Assembly: GCF_018130465.1 (NCBI RefSeq)
Contig: NZ_JAFCKJ010000006.1
Location: 186,001-250,000, forward strand
Length of the DNA: 64,000 nucleotides
DNA from: Bradyrhizobium canariense
GTDB lineage: Bacteria; Pseudomonadota; Alphaproteobacteria; Rhizobiales; Xanthobacteraceae
Reading direction: 5' to 3'
A program made the translations under genes and the position numbers. Below the pieces are notes generated by a model. It searched no databases. It saw only the letters and a list, made by a program, of their open reading frames with translations, and was not told where the DNA came from. Shown piece by piece: positions 8,614 to 18,025 of this stretch. Position 1 is the stretch's first letter. Each line of letters starts with the position of its first letter.

Positions 8614-11600
8614 ATGGTGAAAGCCGATTGCTCAAACCATAGAAGCGCAATGCTGAGAGCTTGGCAGAGGCTGGCCGGATCGCCGGGATCGTCCGTCACG
8701 ATCCTGGGGCTGCTGTTTTCGTTGGTTGTCGTCACCTTGTTTCTGGTTGATCTGGCCGTTCGCTATCGAGACGCGGTCGCGTCTGCGAAAACCGATGCTC
8801 TCAACCTTTCGGCCATTCTGGCCGAGCATGCCGCGGTGACGTTCGAAGACATCGATCGTGTCCTGCTTGAGGCGCAGGCAATCCGCAACGAATCCTTGTC
8901 TGGAAAATACGCTGACCTCGGCACGGCCAACACCGCGCTCCGTCAATTGGTCAAGAGTTCGTCGATCATGGTCGCGGTCGGCTGGACCGATGCATCCGGA
9001 GCCGTCGTTGCGCATTCCTACGATCGTGCACCGCCGCGTGGCAACATCTCCGACATGCCGCACTTCATCGCGCAACGCGATGGCGCCGGCACCGAACTGT
9101 TCGTTGCCCCGCCCTATCGCTCGGCAGGCGGTGACAAATGGTTCAGCGCGGTGTCGCGCCGGTTGAACAATCCGGATGGAAGCTTTGCGGGCGTGGTGAC
9201 TGCGCCGCTGGATCAATCCTTTCTGTTGAAGATCTATCGCAAGATCAATCTGGGCCCCGACGGTTCAGTGGTCTTGATCCATCGCAGCGGTCGGATCCTG
9301 GCGCGCGTACCGGAACAGAACAACGTTCTGGGCATGTCGGTCGCGGGCGGCCCGCTGTTCACCAAGTATCTGGGAGCATCCGAGGCGGGCTCATATGAGC
9401 TGATGAGTCCCGTCGACGGCGTCGCGCGCATCGCAGGCTACAAGACCGTGTCCGGCCTGCCGCTGGTACTGGTTGTGACCTATTCGCGCAATTACGCGCT
9501 GCAGCCGTGGTATCGGCATCTCTACACCTTCGGCCCCGTGGCTGTCGCGATCGTCACCATCATCCTGATCGGAACCTTCCTGCTGCGACGACAAACTAAC
9601 GCAATCGCGGCCGCGAGTGCCCGGTTCGACGCGGCGTTGAGCAATATGCCGCATGGGCTCAGCATGTTCGACGCCGATGAGAAGCTGCTGGTCGCCAACA
9701 GCCGCTATCGCGAGATGTATGACCTCACGGAGTCACAGGTCGAACCTGGAACGCCGCTCGGCAGCATCGTCGGCAACTACAAGAGCGCTGGGGGGAATCT
9801 CGACGTCAAGGAATTCCTCGACGGTGCAAGACACCGAACTCCGAAGATCGTCATGCTCGCCGATGGCCGGATCATCTCGATCGTGCGTACGCCGATGCAG
9901 GATGGTGGCTGGGTCGCGACCCATGAGGACATCACCGAGAAGCGGCGTGACGAGACCCAGCTGGCGGAAAATGCCGCCGAGCTGAAGCTCATCAACACCC
10001 GGTTCGATGTCGCCATCAGCAACATGTCCCAGGGTCTCTGCCTGTTCGATGCAGACAAAAATCTGGTGGTATCGAATAGTCGCTATCAGCAGATGTACGG
10101 TCTGCCCGACGAACTCGTCAGGCCCGGCACGCCCCTGCAACTCATATTGCAGCACTATGCCGACCGCGGCGAAGCCAGCTCGCTAACCGTCGACCAGCAT
10201 GTCCGGCTGATGCCGACCCAGCGACAGCAGGCCTACGAGCTGAAAGACCACCGCCAGATCCTGATCCAGCGCAAGCCACTGCCGGACGGCGGCTGGGTCG
10301 CGACGCACGAAGACGTTACCGAGCAAAAGCGCGGCGAGCAGATGCTGGCGCAGAAGGCCGCGGAGCTCGAGGCCATCAACATGCGCTTTGACGTCGCTCT
10401 CAACAACATGTCCCAGGGGCTCTGCATGTTCGATGCGGACCAGAGGATCGTGGTGTCGAACGCGCGCTATAGCGAAATCTACCATATTGACCCCGATCGG
10501 ATAAGGCGGGGAACCACGCTGGCCCAGATTCTCGAATATCGACGCGAGCAAGGCACGCATTTCACCAGCGTCGCGCCGGAGGTCTATCTCAATCAGAACG
10601 TGAAGCAACCCAACGAAATACAGGAGCTTGCGGACGGGCGGGTGGTCGCCATTGCGCGTCACATGATGTCGGATGGCGGCTGGCTCACGACCCACGAGGA
10701 TATCACCGATCGGGCGAGAAACGAGAAACGCATCGCATATCTGGCGCAGCACGATCTGCTCACGGGCCTGGCGAACCGCGCCGTGTTCGCGGAAAAGCTG
10801 GACGAAGCGGCAAGACGGTCGCAGCGTCATGGCACGACATTCACCGTGCTGATGCTCGATCTCGATAGATTCAAGCTCGTCAACGATACGCTCGGTCACG
10901 CCGTAGGCGATCAGCTGCTGGTCGAGGTCGCGCGGCGACTGAGCTCATCACTGCGGGATACCGACGTGCTGGCCCGCCTCGGCGGCGACGAATTTGCGAT
11001 CATCCAGGAGAACGAAAGCGATCAGAGCGAAGGCGCCATCGCACTGGCGCTGAGGATCATCTGTCTGATCGAGCAACCGTTCGATCTTGGCAGCAACCGT
11101 GTCAGCGTCGGTACCAGCATCGGTATCGCGTTCGCGCCCGAGCACGGCATCGACGCCGAGACGTTATTGCAGAAGGCGGACGTCGCGCTCTACGCGACGA
11201 AATCCTCGGGCCGGAATGATTTCAGGATCTTCCAGCGAGAGATGACGGAGGCTGCCGACACACAGAAGTCGATGGAGGGCGAACTGCGAGAGGCGCTGGC
11301 CCGCAACGAGTTCGAGCTGCACTACCAGCCGGTGATCGACGCCGGAACGCGCGCGATGACCGGGCTGGAATGCTTCGTGCGCTGGCATCATCCCTCGAAG
11401 GGCGTGCTGGCGCCGATGCAGTTCCTTGGTGTCGCCGAGCAGGCCGGATTGATGCTGCCGCTCGGTGAATGGATCTTGCAACAGGCCTGCCTCGACGCGG
11501 CCGCCTGGCCGGCGCACATCAAGGTCGCCGTCAACATGAGCGCCGCCCAGTTCCACCGGAGTAACGTGCTCGATATTGTCCTGTGCGCGCTGGTCGAATC

Positions 11601-12033
11601 GGGATTGTCGCCCGAGCGCCTCGAACTCGAAATTCCCGACGCTGCGCTCCTGGGCGGAAATCCTGCGGCTCACTTGCTTGCGGTCCGACAACTGAAGAAC
11701 CTCGGTGTCGGCGTCGTGCTCGACAATTGCGGGATAGGCTATTCCGCGGCCAGCTACCTCCAGAGTTTCCCATTCGACAAGTTCAAGATCGACCGGGCGA
11801 TCGTGCAGGGCTGCACGACGCGGAGGGATTGCGCCGCGGTCGTCGCCTCCGCCGTGGCATTGGCTCGCGGTCTGGATGTCGCGACGGTGGCCAAGGGGGT
11901 CGAGACCCCTGCGCAGTTGGATGCTCTGCTTGCGGCAGGAGTGGACTACGTGCAGGGCTATCTGATCGGGCGGCCCGTGCCGAATTCCGAAATCAGTTTC
12001 GAGTCGCCGTTACCGGCGCGAAACGTCGCGTGA
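8614..12033 (+). CDS. Membrane dCACHE-PASx3-GGDEF-degenerate EAL signalling protein
   Basis: The 1139-residue protein has a membrane helix near residues 28-49, an extracytoplasmic dCACHE-like sensor (about 50-305), a second helix (about 309-325), and three similar PAS-like repeats starting near 336, 462 and 590. Each repeat has an FDxAxxNMxxGLxxFDAD pattern and ends in a (V/L)(A/T)THED(I/V)T motif. A GGDEF domain follows, with an intact GGDEF at about 790-794, so diguanylate cyclase activity is plausible. The C-terminal EAL domain is degenerate: EAL reads ECF (about 919), the DDFGTG loop reads DNCGIG (about 1037) and the EGVE motif reads KGVE (about 1094). Phosphodiesterase activity is therefore unlikely. 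The DUF2336 gene follows 51 bases later on the same strand. Confidence 0.9.
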   Translation: MVKADCSNHRSAMLRAWQRLAGSPGSSVTILGLLFSLVVVTLFLVDLAVRYRDAVASAKTDALNLSAILAEHAAVTFEDIDRVLLEAQAIRNESLSGKYADLGTANTALRQLVKSSSIMVAVGWTDASGAVVAHSYDRAPPRGNISDMPHFIAQRDGAGTELFVAPPYRSAGGDKWFSAVSRRLNNPDGSFAGVVTAPLDQSFLLKIYRKINLGPDGSVVLIHRSGRILARVPEQNNVLGMSVAGGPLFTKYLGASEAGSYELMSPVDGVARIAGYKTVSGLPLVLVVTYSRNYALQPWYRHLYTFGPVAVAIVTIILIGTFLLRRQTNAIAAASARFDAALSNMPHGLSMFDADEKLLVANSRYREMYDLTESQVEPGTPLGSIVGNYKSAGGNLDVKEFLDGARHRTPKIVMLADGRIISIVRTPMQDGGWVATHEDITEKRRDETQLAENAAELKLINTRFDVAISNMSQGLCLFDADKNLVVSNSRYQQMYGLPDELVRPGTPLQLILQHYADRGEASSLTVDQHVRLMPTQRQQAYELKDHRQILIQRKPLPDGGWVATHEDVTEQKRGEQMLAQKAAELEAINMRFDVALNNMSQGLCMFDADQRIVVSNARYSEIYHIDPDRIRRGTTLAQILEYRREQGTHFTSVAPEVYLNQNVKQPNEIQELADGRVVAIARHMMSDGGWLTTHEDITDRARNEKRIAYLAQHDLLTGLANRAVFAEKLDEAARRSQRHGTTFTVLMLDLDRFKLVNDTLGHAVGDQLLVEVARRLSSSLRDTDVLARLGGDEFAIIQENESDQSEGAIALALRIICLIEQPFDLGSNRVSVGTSIGIAFAPEHGIDAETLLQKADVALYATKSSGRNDFRIFQREMTEAADTQKSMEGELREALARNEFELHYQPVIDAGTRAMTGLECFVRWHHPSKGVLAPMQFLGVAEQAGLMLPLGEWILQQACLDAAAWPAHIKVAVNMSAAQFHRSNVLDIVLCALVESGLSPERLELEIPDAALLGGNPAAHLLAVRQLKNLGVGVVLDNCGIGYSAASYLQSFPFDKFKIDRAIVQGCTTRRDCAAVVASAVALARGLDVATVAKGVETPAQLDALLAAGVDYVQGYLIGRPVPNSEISFESPLPARNVA

Positions 12034-12084
12034 TCTCATGACCGCCGTCGAAACGCAGGCAACTCAATCTCCAGCACGCGAGAG

Positions 12085-13185
12085 ATGACTATGGAGAACG
12101 GTCTGATCGATCAGCTCGAGATCGCGCTGGCGAGCCCGGAGCTGTCGAAGCGCGCCGAACTCCTGCGCAAGGTCGCCGATCTCTTCGTGTTCGGCTCGGG
12201 CAAGTTCACCGACAAGCAGATCGATCTGTTCGATGAGGTGATGAGCGCGCTCCTCGAGAATATCGAATGCGCCGCCCGAGCGGACTTCGGAAGCCGGCTT
12301 TCCAGATTGCCCGACGCGCCGCGCCGGACGATCCGCTTGCTGGCGTTTGACGACGCGCCCGAGGTGGCGGCGCCGGTCCTGGAGCACTCGCCACAGCTCG
12401 ACGAGGCGAGCCTGGGGGAGAATGCGCGGACCAAGAGCCAGGATCATCTGCTGGCTATCGCCGGCCGCAGCCGGTTGACGGAACCCGTGACCGACGCCCT
12501 CCTCGCGCGCGGTAACAACGATGTCGCCATGCGGACCGCCGGCAACGATGGCGCCAGCTTCTCGACCCTGGGAATGTCCAAGCTCGTCAGGCGGGCGCGG
12601 GACAATGGCGCGCTCGCGATGTGCATCTGGGCTCGCCCCGATATTCCGCGCGAGACCCTGCTGAAGCTGTTCGTTCATGCATCCGAGATGGTGAGATGCA
12701 AGCTGGAGGCAGCCGATCCCCGCCAGGCAGCTCTGATCCGGAGTGCAATTGCGGAGGGCTCGGATGAGCTGCAAGCGATGGCTCGCGCAGGCTCCAGCGA
12801 GCACGCCCGGGCGTTGGCCGAGGTGACGTCCCTGCATTCGGACGGGCAACTGGACGAGGCACGCGTGCTCGGCTTCGTCAGCGAGCGAAGCTTGGACAAG
12901 ACCGCCGTCGCGCTATCGCTCATGAGCGACCTACCGATCGGAGCGATTGAGCGTGCGCTGGTCCGTTCGGAGCCCGAGCAGATTCTCATCCTCGCGAAGG
13001 CGATCGGTCTGTCTTGGGACACGACGAAGGCGATCCTGACGTTTTACCCCGGTGTGGCTCACGAGAGCCGAGAGCGATTGGAGCAGTGCTTCGCGAGCTT
13101 CTTCCGGTTGAGTCCGAATACCGCGAAGGCTGCACTCCAGTTCTACAGGCTCCGCGAGCGTGCCGGCCCAAGTCCTGTCCACTAA
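12085..13185 (+). CDS. DUF2336 domain protein
   Basis: The 366-residue cytoplasmic protein is mostly helical. It has no signal peptide or membrane segment and resembles DUF2336 proteins of alphaproteobacteria (N-terminal region with LRKVADLFVFGSGKFTDKQIDLFDEV and helical repeats after it). The function of the family is not established to my knowledge. It directly follows the GGDEF-EAL gene, and DUF2336 genes often neighbour signalling genes, so an accessory role in that pathway is possible. A second in-frame ATG at 12091 is an alternative start. The family assignment is from memory of the pattern. Confidence 0.7.
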   Translation: MTMENGLIDQLEIALASPELSKRAELLRKVADLFVFGSGKFTDKQIDLFDEVMSALLENIECAARADFGSRLSRLPDAPRRTIRLLAFDDAPEVAAPVLEHSPQLDEASLGENARTKSQDHLLAIAGRSRLTEPVTDALLARGNNDVAMRTAGNDGASFSTLGMSKLVRRARDNGALAMCIWARPDIPRETLLKLFVHASEMVRCKLEAADPRQAALIRSAIAEGSDELQAMARAGSSEHARALAEVTSLHSDGQLDEARVLGFVSERSLDKTAVALSLMSDLPIGAIERALVRSEPEQILILAKAIGLSWDTTKAILTFYPGVAHESRERLEQCFASFFRLSPNTAKAALQFYRLRERAGPSPVH

Positions 13186-13246
13186 CGGCATTGCGCCCCC
13201 GGCAGCTTTCTCCTACATGATCGCGGGAACTCGAGGGGGGGAGACC

Positions 13247-14098
13247 ATGCGATCCGTCGTCGTCACCGGCGCGTCCACCGGCATCGGCTGGGCCATTGCG
13301 AAATTCCTGGTCGGGCGCGGCTATCGCGTGTTCGGCAGTGTCCGCAAGCAGGCCGATGCGGATCGGCTCAAGGGTGAGTTCGGCGCGAACTTCACCCCGC
13401 TGCTGTTCGATGTCACTGACGAGGCTGCCGTGCTGGCCGCCGCACGAGAGGTGCGCGAGGCGCTGGGCGGCGAGACGCTGGCCGGTCTCGTCAACAATGC
13501 CGGCGTCGCGGTCGCCGGTCCCGTGCTCGAACTGTCGGCCGACGACTTCCGCCGGCAGATGGATATCAACGTCATCGGCCCAGTCATCGCGACGCAGGCT
13601 TTTGGGCCGCTGCTCGGCGCCGACCCGTCGCTGAAGGGGCCGAAGGGACGGATCGTGATGATCAGCTCGGTCGCGGGCAAGAACGGCAATCCATTGTCGG
13701 CGCCTTACTGCACCTCCAAGCATGCCATCGAGGGCCTATCGGAGAGCTTGCGCCGCGAGCTGATGCTGTTCGGCATCGACGTCATCATCGTCGCCCCCGG
13801 CGCCGTCAAGACGCCGATCTGGAGCAAGGCCGAGCAGTTCGATCTCTCGGTCTACCAGAACTCGCCTTATCTGCCGGCGCTGAACAAGGTCATGGCGTAC
13901 ATGATGAAGCTCGGCGAGACCGGGCTGCCGGCCGAGCGGATCGCGGAGGTCGTTTTCGAGGCGCTCACCGCCGAGAGGCCCAGGGTTCGCTACCAGATCA
14001 CGCCGGACCGGATGCGACATTTGATGACGGCCACGCTGCCCAAGCGCGTGGTCGACCGCATCATCGCCAAGCGTCTTGGGCTGCTGCCGCAGGCATGA
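13247..14098 (+). CDS. SDR-family NAD(P)-dependent oxidoreductase
   Basis: The classical short-chain dehydrogenase features are all present: the cofactor loop TGASTGIG near residues 6-13, NNAGVAVAG, the catalytic serine in MISSVAGKNGNP, and YCTSK as the YxxxK motif. Length from the ATG at 13247 is 283 residues. I chose this ATG over an upstream in-frame one at 13160 because a strong GAGGGGGGGA lies just before it and the Rossmann fold starts immediately after. The sequence resembles SDRs acting on sterols or retinol-like alcohols, but the substrate is unknown. Confidence 0.9.
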   Translation: MRSVVVTGASTGIGWAIAKFLVGRGYRVFGSVRKQADADRLKGEFGANFTPLLFDVTDEAAVLAAAREVREALGGETLAGLVNNAGVAVAGPVLELSADDFRRQMDINVIGPVIATQAFGPLLGADPSLKGPKGRIVMISSVAGKNGNPLSAPYCTSKHAIEGLSESLRRELMLFGIDVIIVAPGAVKTPIWSKAEQFDLSVYQNSPYLPALNKVMAYMMKLGETGLPAERIAEVVFEALTAERPRVRYQITPDRMRHLMTATLPKRVVDRIIAKRLGLLPQA

Positions 14099-14105
14099 CC
14101 GATGC

Positions 14106-14726
14106 TCAGCCCGCCTCGGCCGTCCGCCCGCGCGGATGGGCGGCCATCGCGATCAGACGCAGTGCCATCACCGCCAGGAGCGGAATGAGAAACGCGGTGT
14201 AGAGCGGCATCGCCGGCACCCGCTTGCCGAACGACACCATGAACTGGAACCAGAGATAGTATCCGGCTGTCAGATGCAGCGCGCGCCAGGCGTTGGGCCC
14301 GAGCAGCGCGGCGGTGCGATCGAACGAGGTCGCGCTCATGGCGACGATGAAGGCATAGCCGACACCGCCGAAAATGTAGGAGACCGCCGAGGTGGCCCCG
14401 GCAAAGCCGGTCGGATCCATCCTGGCGAACGCGACGATCGCAACCGCGTGGATGGCGTGGGAGGCAGCGAAGCTTAAGCCGAGATAGCGCCGGTTGCGGC
14501 GCTGCCAGCGCGTCCAGGCGTTGGGCCACAGCCGTGCCAGTGCCGAGGCACTGAAGGCGAGACAGAACAGCAGCAGCGAGCTTCGCGCGGTGAAGCGGAT
14601 CACCATCCGCACGCCCTCGACCTCGAACTGCCGCATCGAGGCGATCCACAGGCTGAGCACGATCAGGCTCAAGGAGAGGGCGGCAAGCAGACGCCAGCCT
14701 TCAAACCAGCTTTGGCGTTGTGACAT
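14106..14726 (-). CDS. Ferric-reductase-like haem membrane protein
   Basis: The 206-residue protein has about six hydrophobic helices. Histidines in AASHAIH (fourth helix region) and in WRALHLTAGYYLW are placed as in ferric-reductase-like/YedZ-type b-haem domains. No flavin or NAD domain is present, so it would depend on a separate electron donor. The ATG at 14726 is preceded by GGAGGAAATTGCC on this strand, which decides it against an upstream start at 14753. The gene is divergent from the TetR gene, and two palindromes lie in between, so it is the likely target of that regulator. Confidence 0.7.
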   Translation of the reverse strand: MSQRQSWFEGWRLLAALSLSLIVLSLWIASMRQFEVEGVRMVIRFTARSSLLLFCLAFSASALARLWPNAWTRWQRRNRRYLGLSFAASHAIHAVAIVAFARMDPTGFAGATSAVSYIFGGVGYAFIVAMSATSFDRTAALLGPNAWRALHLTAGYYLWFQFMVSFGKRVPAMPLYTAFLIPLLAVMALRLIAMAAHPRGRTAEAG

Positions 14727-14742
14727 GGCAATTTCCTCCGCT

Positions 14743-14763
14743 AATGTAATCACCGATTACATT
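14743..14763. promoter_or_regulatory. Palindromic operator 1, probable TetR site
   Basis: AATGTAATC-ACC-GATTACATT is a perfect inverted repeat with 9-base arms and a 3-base spacer. It lies 17 bases upstream of the haem-protein start codon on the minus strand. Its length and symmetry suit a TetR dimer. Confidence 0.7.
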
Positions 14764-14784
14764 TTGCTTGGCCGCGCGGTCAAT

Positions 14785-14805
14785 GGTGTAATCGCTGCTT
14801 ACATT
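14785..14805. promoter_or_regulatory. Palindromic operator 2, probable TetR site
   Basis: GGTGTAATC-GCT-GCTTACATT matches operator 1 at 7 of 9 bases in the left arm and 8 of 9 in the right arm, with the same 3-base spacer. The centres of the two sites are 42 bases apart, four helical turns. Two sites in a divergent intergenic region suggest control of both genes. Confidence 0.6.
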
Positions 14806-14832
14806 CACGTTCGGGTGATGCTAGGAAGCTCC

Positions 14833-15486
14833 ATGCCCGCCCGACAGCCGGCCAAGCCCCGCGCTCGCCGCAACAGCTCTGAAGTCCGGCCCTATCACCA
14901 CGGTGACCTCCGCCGCGTGTTGATCGACGCTGCGCTGCAATTGGCGGCGGAAGGGGCCGAAATCTCGGTGCGCGAGGCCGCACGCCGGGCCGCGGTTTCG
15001 CCGGGGGCACCGTTCCGGCACTTCCCCAACCGCGACGCGCTCATGTCAGCGGTGGCCGAGGAGGCGCAGCGGCGCTTTCGTGCCGAGATCGAGGTGGCGC
15101 TGGAACAGGCACCGGCCACCGACCCGTTTGGCCGGTTCCGCGCCTTCGGCCTCGCTTACCTGCGCTGGGCGATGCGCAATCCCGCGCATTTCGAGATCAT
15201 CTCCACCGGGCGCTATTTCGCCCATGGCAGCTCGGCGGAGCTGACGCGCGATAATGCCGAATTGATCGCCCTGACCGAGGGAATACTGATTGAGGCGGCC
15301 AGGCAGGGCCTGCTGCGGTCGGCCGACCTCAAACGCATTCAGGTCGCCGGCCGCGCCCTGGTCTATGGTTTTGCCAGGATGAATCTCGACGGCCACTTTC
15401 CGCGCTGGGGCGTAGAGGAGGGCGAGATCGAGCAGATGGCGGAAGGGGTCATCGACCTCTTCATCGCGGGCATCGCCAAAGCCTAG
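14833..15486 (+). CDS. TetR/AcrR-family transcriptional regulator
   Basis: The 217-residue protein has a typical N-terminal helix-turn-helix (about residues 22-70: YHHGDLRRVLIDAALQL, SVREAARRAAVSPGAPFRHF) and a helical ligand-binding C-terminal part like the TetR_C_33/WHG families. ATG 14833 follows AGGAAG at a good distance; ATG 14818 is an alternative. It is divergent from the haem membrane protein, with two related palindromes between them, so it probably represses that gene and itself. The ligand is unknown. Confidence 0.9.
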   Translation: MPARQPAKPRARRNSSEVRPYHHGDLRRVLIDAALQLAAEGAEISVREAARRAAVSPGAPFRHFPNRDALMSAVAEEAQRRFRAEIEVALEQAPATDPFGRFRAFGLAYLRWAMRNPAHFEIISTGRYFAHGSSAELTRDNAELIALTEGILIEAARQGLLRSADLKRIQVAGRALVYGFARMNLDGHFPRWGVEEGEIEQMAEGVIDLFIAGIAKA

Positions 15487-15680
15487 CGTGGCCGGCCCAT
15501 GCGGCCCATTCGCCCATCACTAACATTAAGCGAAGGTCGGATCGCGACACGCGTTGCTTGTGGGTGACCGTTCAATTACAGTTTTATGACACGGTGCAGG
15601 CCTTCCGGCTGCGCCGAACGCCGCAGGTCCGGTCAGCCGGCTCGGCATCACCGTGCCGGACCAGCAGTTGCGTGTCGTCG

Positions 15681-17393
15681 ATGGCGTCCGCGCCCAATCC
15701 AGGTCCTTCTGCCACGACCGCCGTGCTGGCGAGCGTCGCCGCGCTCGGTGTCTGGCGACTGCTTGCGGTTGCCGCGCCGCATCTCGCAGCGCTCGTGCTG
15801 ATGTACGAGACCGAGACGGATTTCGGCGCACGGCTCTCCTTCGTGCTGGCCTGGGGCATCCTCAACTTCTTCTGGATCACGCTGCTGCGGCGTCCGGCGC
15901 TGTCGGGTGCGTTGTCGCTGACCCTGGTCGTGGTGCTGGTGCTGCTGTCACGGCTGAAGCACGACGTCGTGCAGATGACGGTCAACTTCATCGACCTGAT
16001 GATGATCGACCGCGACACGGTGGCGTTCCTGTTCACGATCTTTCCGAATTTGCGCTGGTCGGTGATCGGGGCCGGCCTCGTCACGCTGCCGCTGATGTAT
16101 GCACTGTGGTGGCTCGACCCATTCCGCATCCGCCGCCTGCCGGCGCTTGCCTGCAAGCTCGCCTGCCTCGCCGCGCTGGTCGGCTATTCGCTCTATCATC
16201 CGGACGAGGCCTGGCGCGGCTATTACGACGACGGCTATCTCTCGAAGTTCTTCCGCTCCGGCGTCAGCGCGGTCTCCGACTTCGCGCAATACGGCTTCAT
16301 GGAATCGGCCGCTTCCACCGACGAACGGCTCAACATGCCGCTGGTCGATGCCTGCCATCCCGCCGGTCGGCGGCCGAACATCATCATGGTCCATGACGAA
16401 TCGAGCTTCGACATCCGCGCCGCTGATGGCATCAAGGTGCCGCCGGGCTACGGCAGCCATTTCAAATCCTGGGACGGCAAGGAGCGCTCGTTTCTGGCCG
16501 AGAGCAATGGCGGACCGAGCTGGTTCACCGAATACAATGTGCTCGCCGGACTGTCGTCGCGCTCGTTCGGCCGCTTCGCCTATTTCGTGACGCGCATCGC
16601 AACAGGTCGTGTCGAGCGCGGCCTGCCGCTGGCGCTGCGCCGCTGCGGCTACGATACGATGTCGCTCTACCCCGCCTATGGCGGCTTCATGGCCGCGCGC
16701 AGCTTTCAGATGACGACCGGCATCGAACGCTTCCTCGACTCCAAGGATCTCGGCGCCAAGGATGTCGAGCCGGACAGCTTCTTCTACGACAAGGCGCTCC
16801 GGCTGATGGGTGAGCGGACGCCGAACAAGCCGCTGTTCACCTTCATCTATCTCGGCGCCAATCATTTCCCCTGGGAGACGCGCTTCCGCCCGGATCTGCT
16901 GCCGAACTGGCGCGCACCGGGCAATGTGCCGTCCATCGACGAATATCTGCGCCGGCAGGCGATGAGCGCCGAGCAGTACAAGGCTTTCCTCGCAGGCCTG
17001 AAGAAGAAATTTCCCGGCGAACCCTTCCTGATCGTACGCTATGGCGATCATCAGCCCGAGTTTGCACCTGCTATCCTCGAGCCAGGACTCGACGAGGGTG
17101 CCATCGGCAAGAAGCTCGACGCCTACGATCCGCGTCTCTACGCCACCTATTACGCGATCGATGCCGTCAATTTCGAGCCGGTGAAGAGCGAGGCCGTGAT
17201 GGACACGGTCGACGGCCCGTATCTGCCGCTGGTCATCCAGGAAGCCGCCGGCATCCCGCTCGATCCGTCCTTCGCCGAGCAGAAGGAGATCATGCTCCGC
17301 TGCAAGGGCATCTTCTACGGTTGCAAGGACGGGGCCGAAGCGCGCCGGCTGAACCGGCTGCTGATCAATGCGGGGATGATCAGGGGGCTTTAG
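15681..17393 (+). CDS. Membrane-anchored sulfatase-like hydrolase/transferase
   Basis: About 570 residues from ATG 15681: some four or five N-terminal membrane helices (to about residue 185), then a large extracytoplasmic alkaline-phosphatase-fold domain. The nucleophile region is IIMVHDESSFDI. Metal and substrate signatures are ETRF after LGANHFPW and YGDHQPE near the C-terminal third. The architecture resembles lipoteichoic-acid-synthase-like and phosphoethanolamine- or phosphoglycerol-transferases. In a Gram-negative cell this suggests modification of periplasmic glucans or lipid A headgroups. An upstream in-frame ATG at 15558 would add an Arg-rich tail that does not look native. The gene stands alone; REP-like DNA follows. 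Confidence 0.8.
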   Translation: MASAPNPGPSATTAVLASVAALGVWRLLAVAAPHLAALVLMYETETDFGARLSFVLAWGILNFFWITLLRRPALSGALSLTLVVVLVLLSRLKHDVVQMTVNFIDLMMIDRDTVAFLFTIFPNLRWSVIGAGLVTLPLMYALWWLDPFRIRRLPALACKLACLAALVGYSLYHPDEAWRGYYDDGYLSKFFRSGVSAVSDFAQYGFMESAASTDERLNMPLVDACHPAGRRPNIIMVHDESSFDIRAADGIKVPPGYGSHFKSWDGKERSFLAESNGGPSWFTEYNVLAGLSSRSFGRFAYFVTRIATGRVERGLPLALRRCGYDTMSLYPAYGGFMAARSFQMTTGIERFLDSKDLGAKDVEPDSFFYDKALRLMGERTPNKPLFTFIYLGANHFPWETRFRPDLLPNWRAPGNVPSIDEYLRRQAMSAEQYKAFLAGLKKKFPGEPFLIVRYGDHQPEFAPAILEPGLDEGAIGKKLDAYDPRLYATYYAIDAVNFEPVKSEAVMDTVDGPYLPLVIQEAAGIPLDPSFAEQKEIMLRCKGIFYGCKDGAEARRLNRLLINAGMIRGL

Positions 17394-17400
17394 CCTTTAT

Positions 17401-17570
17401 CGCCGTCATCCCCGCGCAACCGCGAAGCGGTTGTCGCTGGAGGTCCCGGGGCGTAGCGAAGGCTTCTAAGGATGCACGGCCCGGCTGCGTCGCGGCCATT
17501 CATTCGCCATCGTATCCGTCGATATCTTAGTCTTCCGTCCTCCTCCGAATGAGGGACGCGACAAAGGACG
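17401..17570. repeat. REP-like intergenic element
   Basis: The segment contains CAACCGC-GAA-GCGGTTG (17417-17433), a perfect 7-bp stem, with flanking GTCATCCCCGCGC and CCCGGGGCGTAGCGAAG words like those in dispersed alphaproteobacterial repeats. I see no gene here. Confidence 0.5.
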
Positions 17571-17621
17571 ATGCCGACTAAGGGGGGCGTTCGGCAAACC
17601 GCGAGCCCAAGGAGAATTCAT

Positions 17622-17999
17622 TTGGCAATTTCCGTGAAACAGATGCTGGAGGCCGCCAACGCGGCCGTGCCGAAGATCACGCCGGCCCAGGCCAAGGAGA
17701 TGATCGGCAAGGGCGCGCTCGTGCTCGACGTGCGCGATGCGCCTGAGCTCGAGAAGAGCGGCAAGATCCCCGGCGCCCTGAATGTCTCCCGCGGCATGCT
17801 GGAGTTTCGGGCCGATCCGGACTCGCCCTATCACGACAAGGCCCTGGCCAAGGACAAAGTCGTGATCCTTTATTGCGCCTCCGGCGGTCGCTCTGCTCTC
17901 GCCGGCAAGCTGCTTCAGGACATGGGCTACAGCCACGTCTACAACGTCGGCGGCTTCAAGGATTGGGTCGATTCCGGAGGGGCAACCGAGAAGGCGTAG
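17622..17999 (+). CDS. Rhodanese-like domain protein
   Basis: A single rhodanese domain of 125 residues. The active-site loop is CASGGRSALAG, with the persulfide-forming cysteine followed by the G-x-R-S pattern. VLDVRDAPELEKSGKIPGALNV is the usual CH2-type signature. The TTG at 17622 is my preferred start because AAGGAGA lies seven bases upstream and the product then begins with the expected short helix. The in-frame ATG at 17571 lacks a ribosome site. Likely a cytoplasmic sulfur-transfer or thiol-handling protein; the substrate is unknown. Confidence 0.85.
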   Translation: MAISVKQMLEAANAAVPKITPAQAKEMIGKGALVLDVRDAPELEKSGKIPGALNVSRGMLEFRADPDSPYHDKALAKDKVVILYCASGGRSALAGKLLQDMGYSHVYNVGGFKDWVDSGGATEKA

Positions 18000-18025
18000 C
18001 AAAGGCGCCGGCGCGGAGCCATGTC

